A stretch of 64,000 nt of DNA from Humulus lupulus. Its lineage: Eukaryota > Streptophyta > Magnoliopsida > Rosales > Cannabaceae. Within the stretch, counting starts at the first letter, position 1; each line of letters opens with the position of its first letter. The notes under the pieces are model-generated. The model had not been told where the DNA came from. It saw only the letters and a program-made list of their open reading frames with translations, and did not search any database. The stretch covers positions 45,627,578 through 45,691,577 of the forward strand of contig NC_084793.1 of the NCBI RefSeq assembly GCF_963169125.1, in the 5' to 3' direction. Both the position numbers and the translations under genes were made by a program. Positions 62,521-64,000 of the stretch are shown in pieces.

Positions 62521-64000
62521 TGTTGACGCCGTTTTTCGTCAACTTAAATCGTAGAGCAATTAAAAAACGTATACTATGAAGCGAATGAATAATGAAGAAA
62601 GACAAGAAGGTTTTTCTGTGGTTCAGCAGTTAACTCTGCCTAGTCCATGAGTTTGTGTTATTAAGGCTTAAAGATTTCTGGAAATTCTTCAGAGATGAAT
62701 TACCTAGGAATTATTCTCCAGCCAAAAGAAATCGATAATTTTCAAGTGGTCATTCCTCCTCTATTTATAGGGGAGGTTACAGAGTTCATTCCCACATATT
62801 TTGGGAATATATTCTATATATCAATTTAAATAATGACGTTAAATACAATATCTCCTATATATATGGAAACGTCCCATAAGAATCAGGAACAGATAACAAA
62901 CTAAATAATATCCCTTAAATGTGGGGATTATACAACAATAAATATGTCCATACGTAACGGGCTATCCCAGATGACTCATCGGGACTTCGAGATCAGCGAT
63001 CGACCCTGTGGCTGTTGAGACTTATGGTATTGCTACAAGCTTGCCACCCTACTTCAGGACATGCTCAGAGTAGATTGACACTATCAAAGCCATCATACTC
63101 GAGTCTGCACTTCCTAAGCTCGGACTGTTTAATCAGAAGACAATCGACATCGGATGTATCCCAACGTCATGTCATTTTGAACTCAGAAAGCATCCCGAGG
63201 TTACACATCTTCGAGGTCGTTACTTCAGAGACCTTACAACTGGACCATACAATGTTTTCATACATTTCGAGCTCACACTTGACGAGTCCAGTTTTCGAGG
63301 TCATAACTTCTGGTCTTGAAATCTGGGTGTAACGGTTTGCCCCCTCAAAAGTATCAGTTCGAATCCTATGAGAAGGAAACTTTTGAACTACTCTTCTTGG
63401 AAACTGTACCATAAAAAACACTTGAGTGTGGACACGCGTCAATCGGGTATTGATCACTCAAAGTACTTGAGTACCTTGGAAACCTGCCCACGTCTATCCG
63501 CCTGCCACTCTTTATGGTACTATCAACTAATAGGTCCCTGGCCGTTTGAACTGATACGGAATCTGACCAATGGCCCAGATTAATTCGGCCTTTTACACTC
63601 CCATGGGTTTATAAATGTCTCCAGTCATCATCTCCATTTCATTTTCACGTTCAAGCCTTTGTAGAGAGAAAAGAAGAAAAAACCAGAGAATATTGCCCGG
63701 TTCTTGCATGTTCTCTAAGCCACAAAAACAGAGCAACATTCACCTCTTCGATTCTATGAGATCATTTTTGGAGCCACTCATTCAATCATCAATCTCTCTG
63801 TTTCTGCCGATTTCATTGTGTAAGTTTTCTGTTCATAGCTTCGTATGCCCGTATTTTTTTCATGCATGTTTACATTGCTGCACTGTTAGTTCCCTTGCTA
63901 GTTTTCCACATTAGAATGTTTCAGTACGTACTAGTCTTAAGTTCTGATATCATGGGTTCCAAACCCAGTTCATGCGTAGAAGACCCAGACATGGTTCTTT
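62521..64000 (-). mobile_element. E5: E1-like element, 3' part only (runs off the window)
   Basis: A 3' LTR of 814 bp (62521-63334) begins TGTTGACGCCGTTTTTCG, as in E1, and ends GGGTGTAACG, with a last base G where A is usual. The adjoining sequence, GTTTGCCCCCTCAAAAGTAT, matches E1 12010-12029. The following 650 bp follow the E1 leader of the antisense gene. The orientation is the same as E1. Frames at 63015-63332 and 63368-63914 are LTR or leader sequence, not genes. Confidence 0.88.
63609..63615 (+). promoter_or_regulatory. TATA box of the E5 antisense gene
   Basis: TATAAAT at the position equivalent to the E1 TATA box (12284), followed by CATTTCATTTTCACGTTCAA as in E1. The leader-intron donor GTAAGT is kept at 63820-63825. 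The coding exon lies beyond the window end. Confidence 0.6.

Overview
The window is nuclear DNA of a flowering plant, very probably a eudicot. The evidence is an AT-rich background, a broken plant-type PPR gene, a broken LYR-motif gene and stacked plant Ty3/gypsy retrotransposons. I cannot fix the species. I see no intact host gene; nearly every long open frame belongs to a mobile element or its remains.

Layout. Positions 1-11186 are old, AT-rich intergenic sequence. They hold a frameshifted LYR-motif pseudogene (minus strand, about 283-581), a cluster of GTAACYRGTTAC-like palindromes (1243-1961) with a 50-bp perfect palindrome inside it, a GA-rich minisatellite split by a GC-rich insertion (2536-3540), a tandem repeat of 240-270 bp (5230-5950), a PPR pseudogene (plus strand, about 6791-8322) and an AT-rich array with a two-part higher-order repeat (9045-10960).

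Positions 11187-50495 hold three large Tat-like Ty3/gypsy elements. E1 (11187-35799, minus, TSD AATTT) contains the whole of E2 (13903-25678, minus, TSD GTAAG). E3 (36500-50495, plus) is a relative of E1 lying head-to-head with it across a 700-bp spacer that carries a MITE-like inverted repeat. E3 in turn carries a 1.9-kb solo LTR (38165-40089, TSD TTACG) in its gag. Positions 52237-62481 are an old chromovirus LTR interrupted by a chromovirus of the Tekay/Del type (E4, 53135 to about 60964), followed at 62521 by the 3' end of another E1-like element (E5) that runs off the window.

How the parts work together. In E1, E2 and E3 gag-pol runs from the 5' LTR, and a second, spliced gene runs on the opposite strand from just inside the 3' LTR toward the end of pol. 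In E1 and E2 that antisense gene has its own TATA box, a leader intron of about 500 bp, an exon for a plant-transposon-like domain (Transposase_28 type), a Pro-rich basic exon and a last exon with a long coiled coil ending in a W..N.D.D.SFLG motif. The two convergent units meet at tandem repeats that can form hairpins. The hairpin stems differ between families but stay complementary and the loop is conserved. This architecture, shared by two clearly diverged families, is the most interesting system here.

All gag-pol copies are damaged. Many nonsense codons in E3 and E4 fit C-to-T change in CAG or CGA codons, as expected for methylated plant DNA. By-eye LTR comparison gives about 97-98 % identity for E2 and about 95 % for E1 and E3, consistent with E2 being the youngest and inserted into E1.
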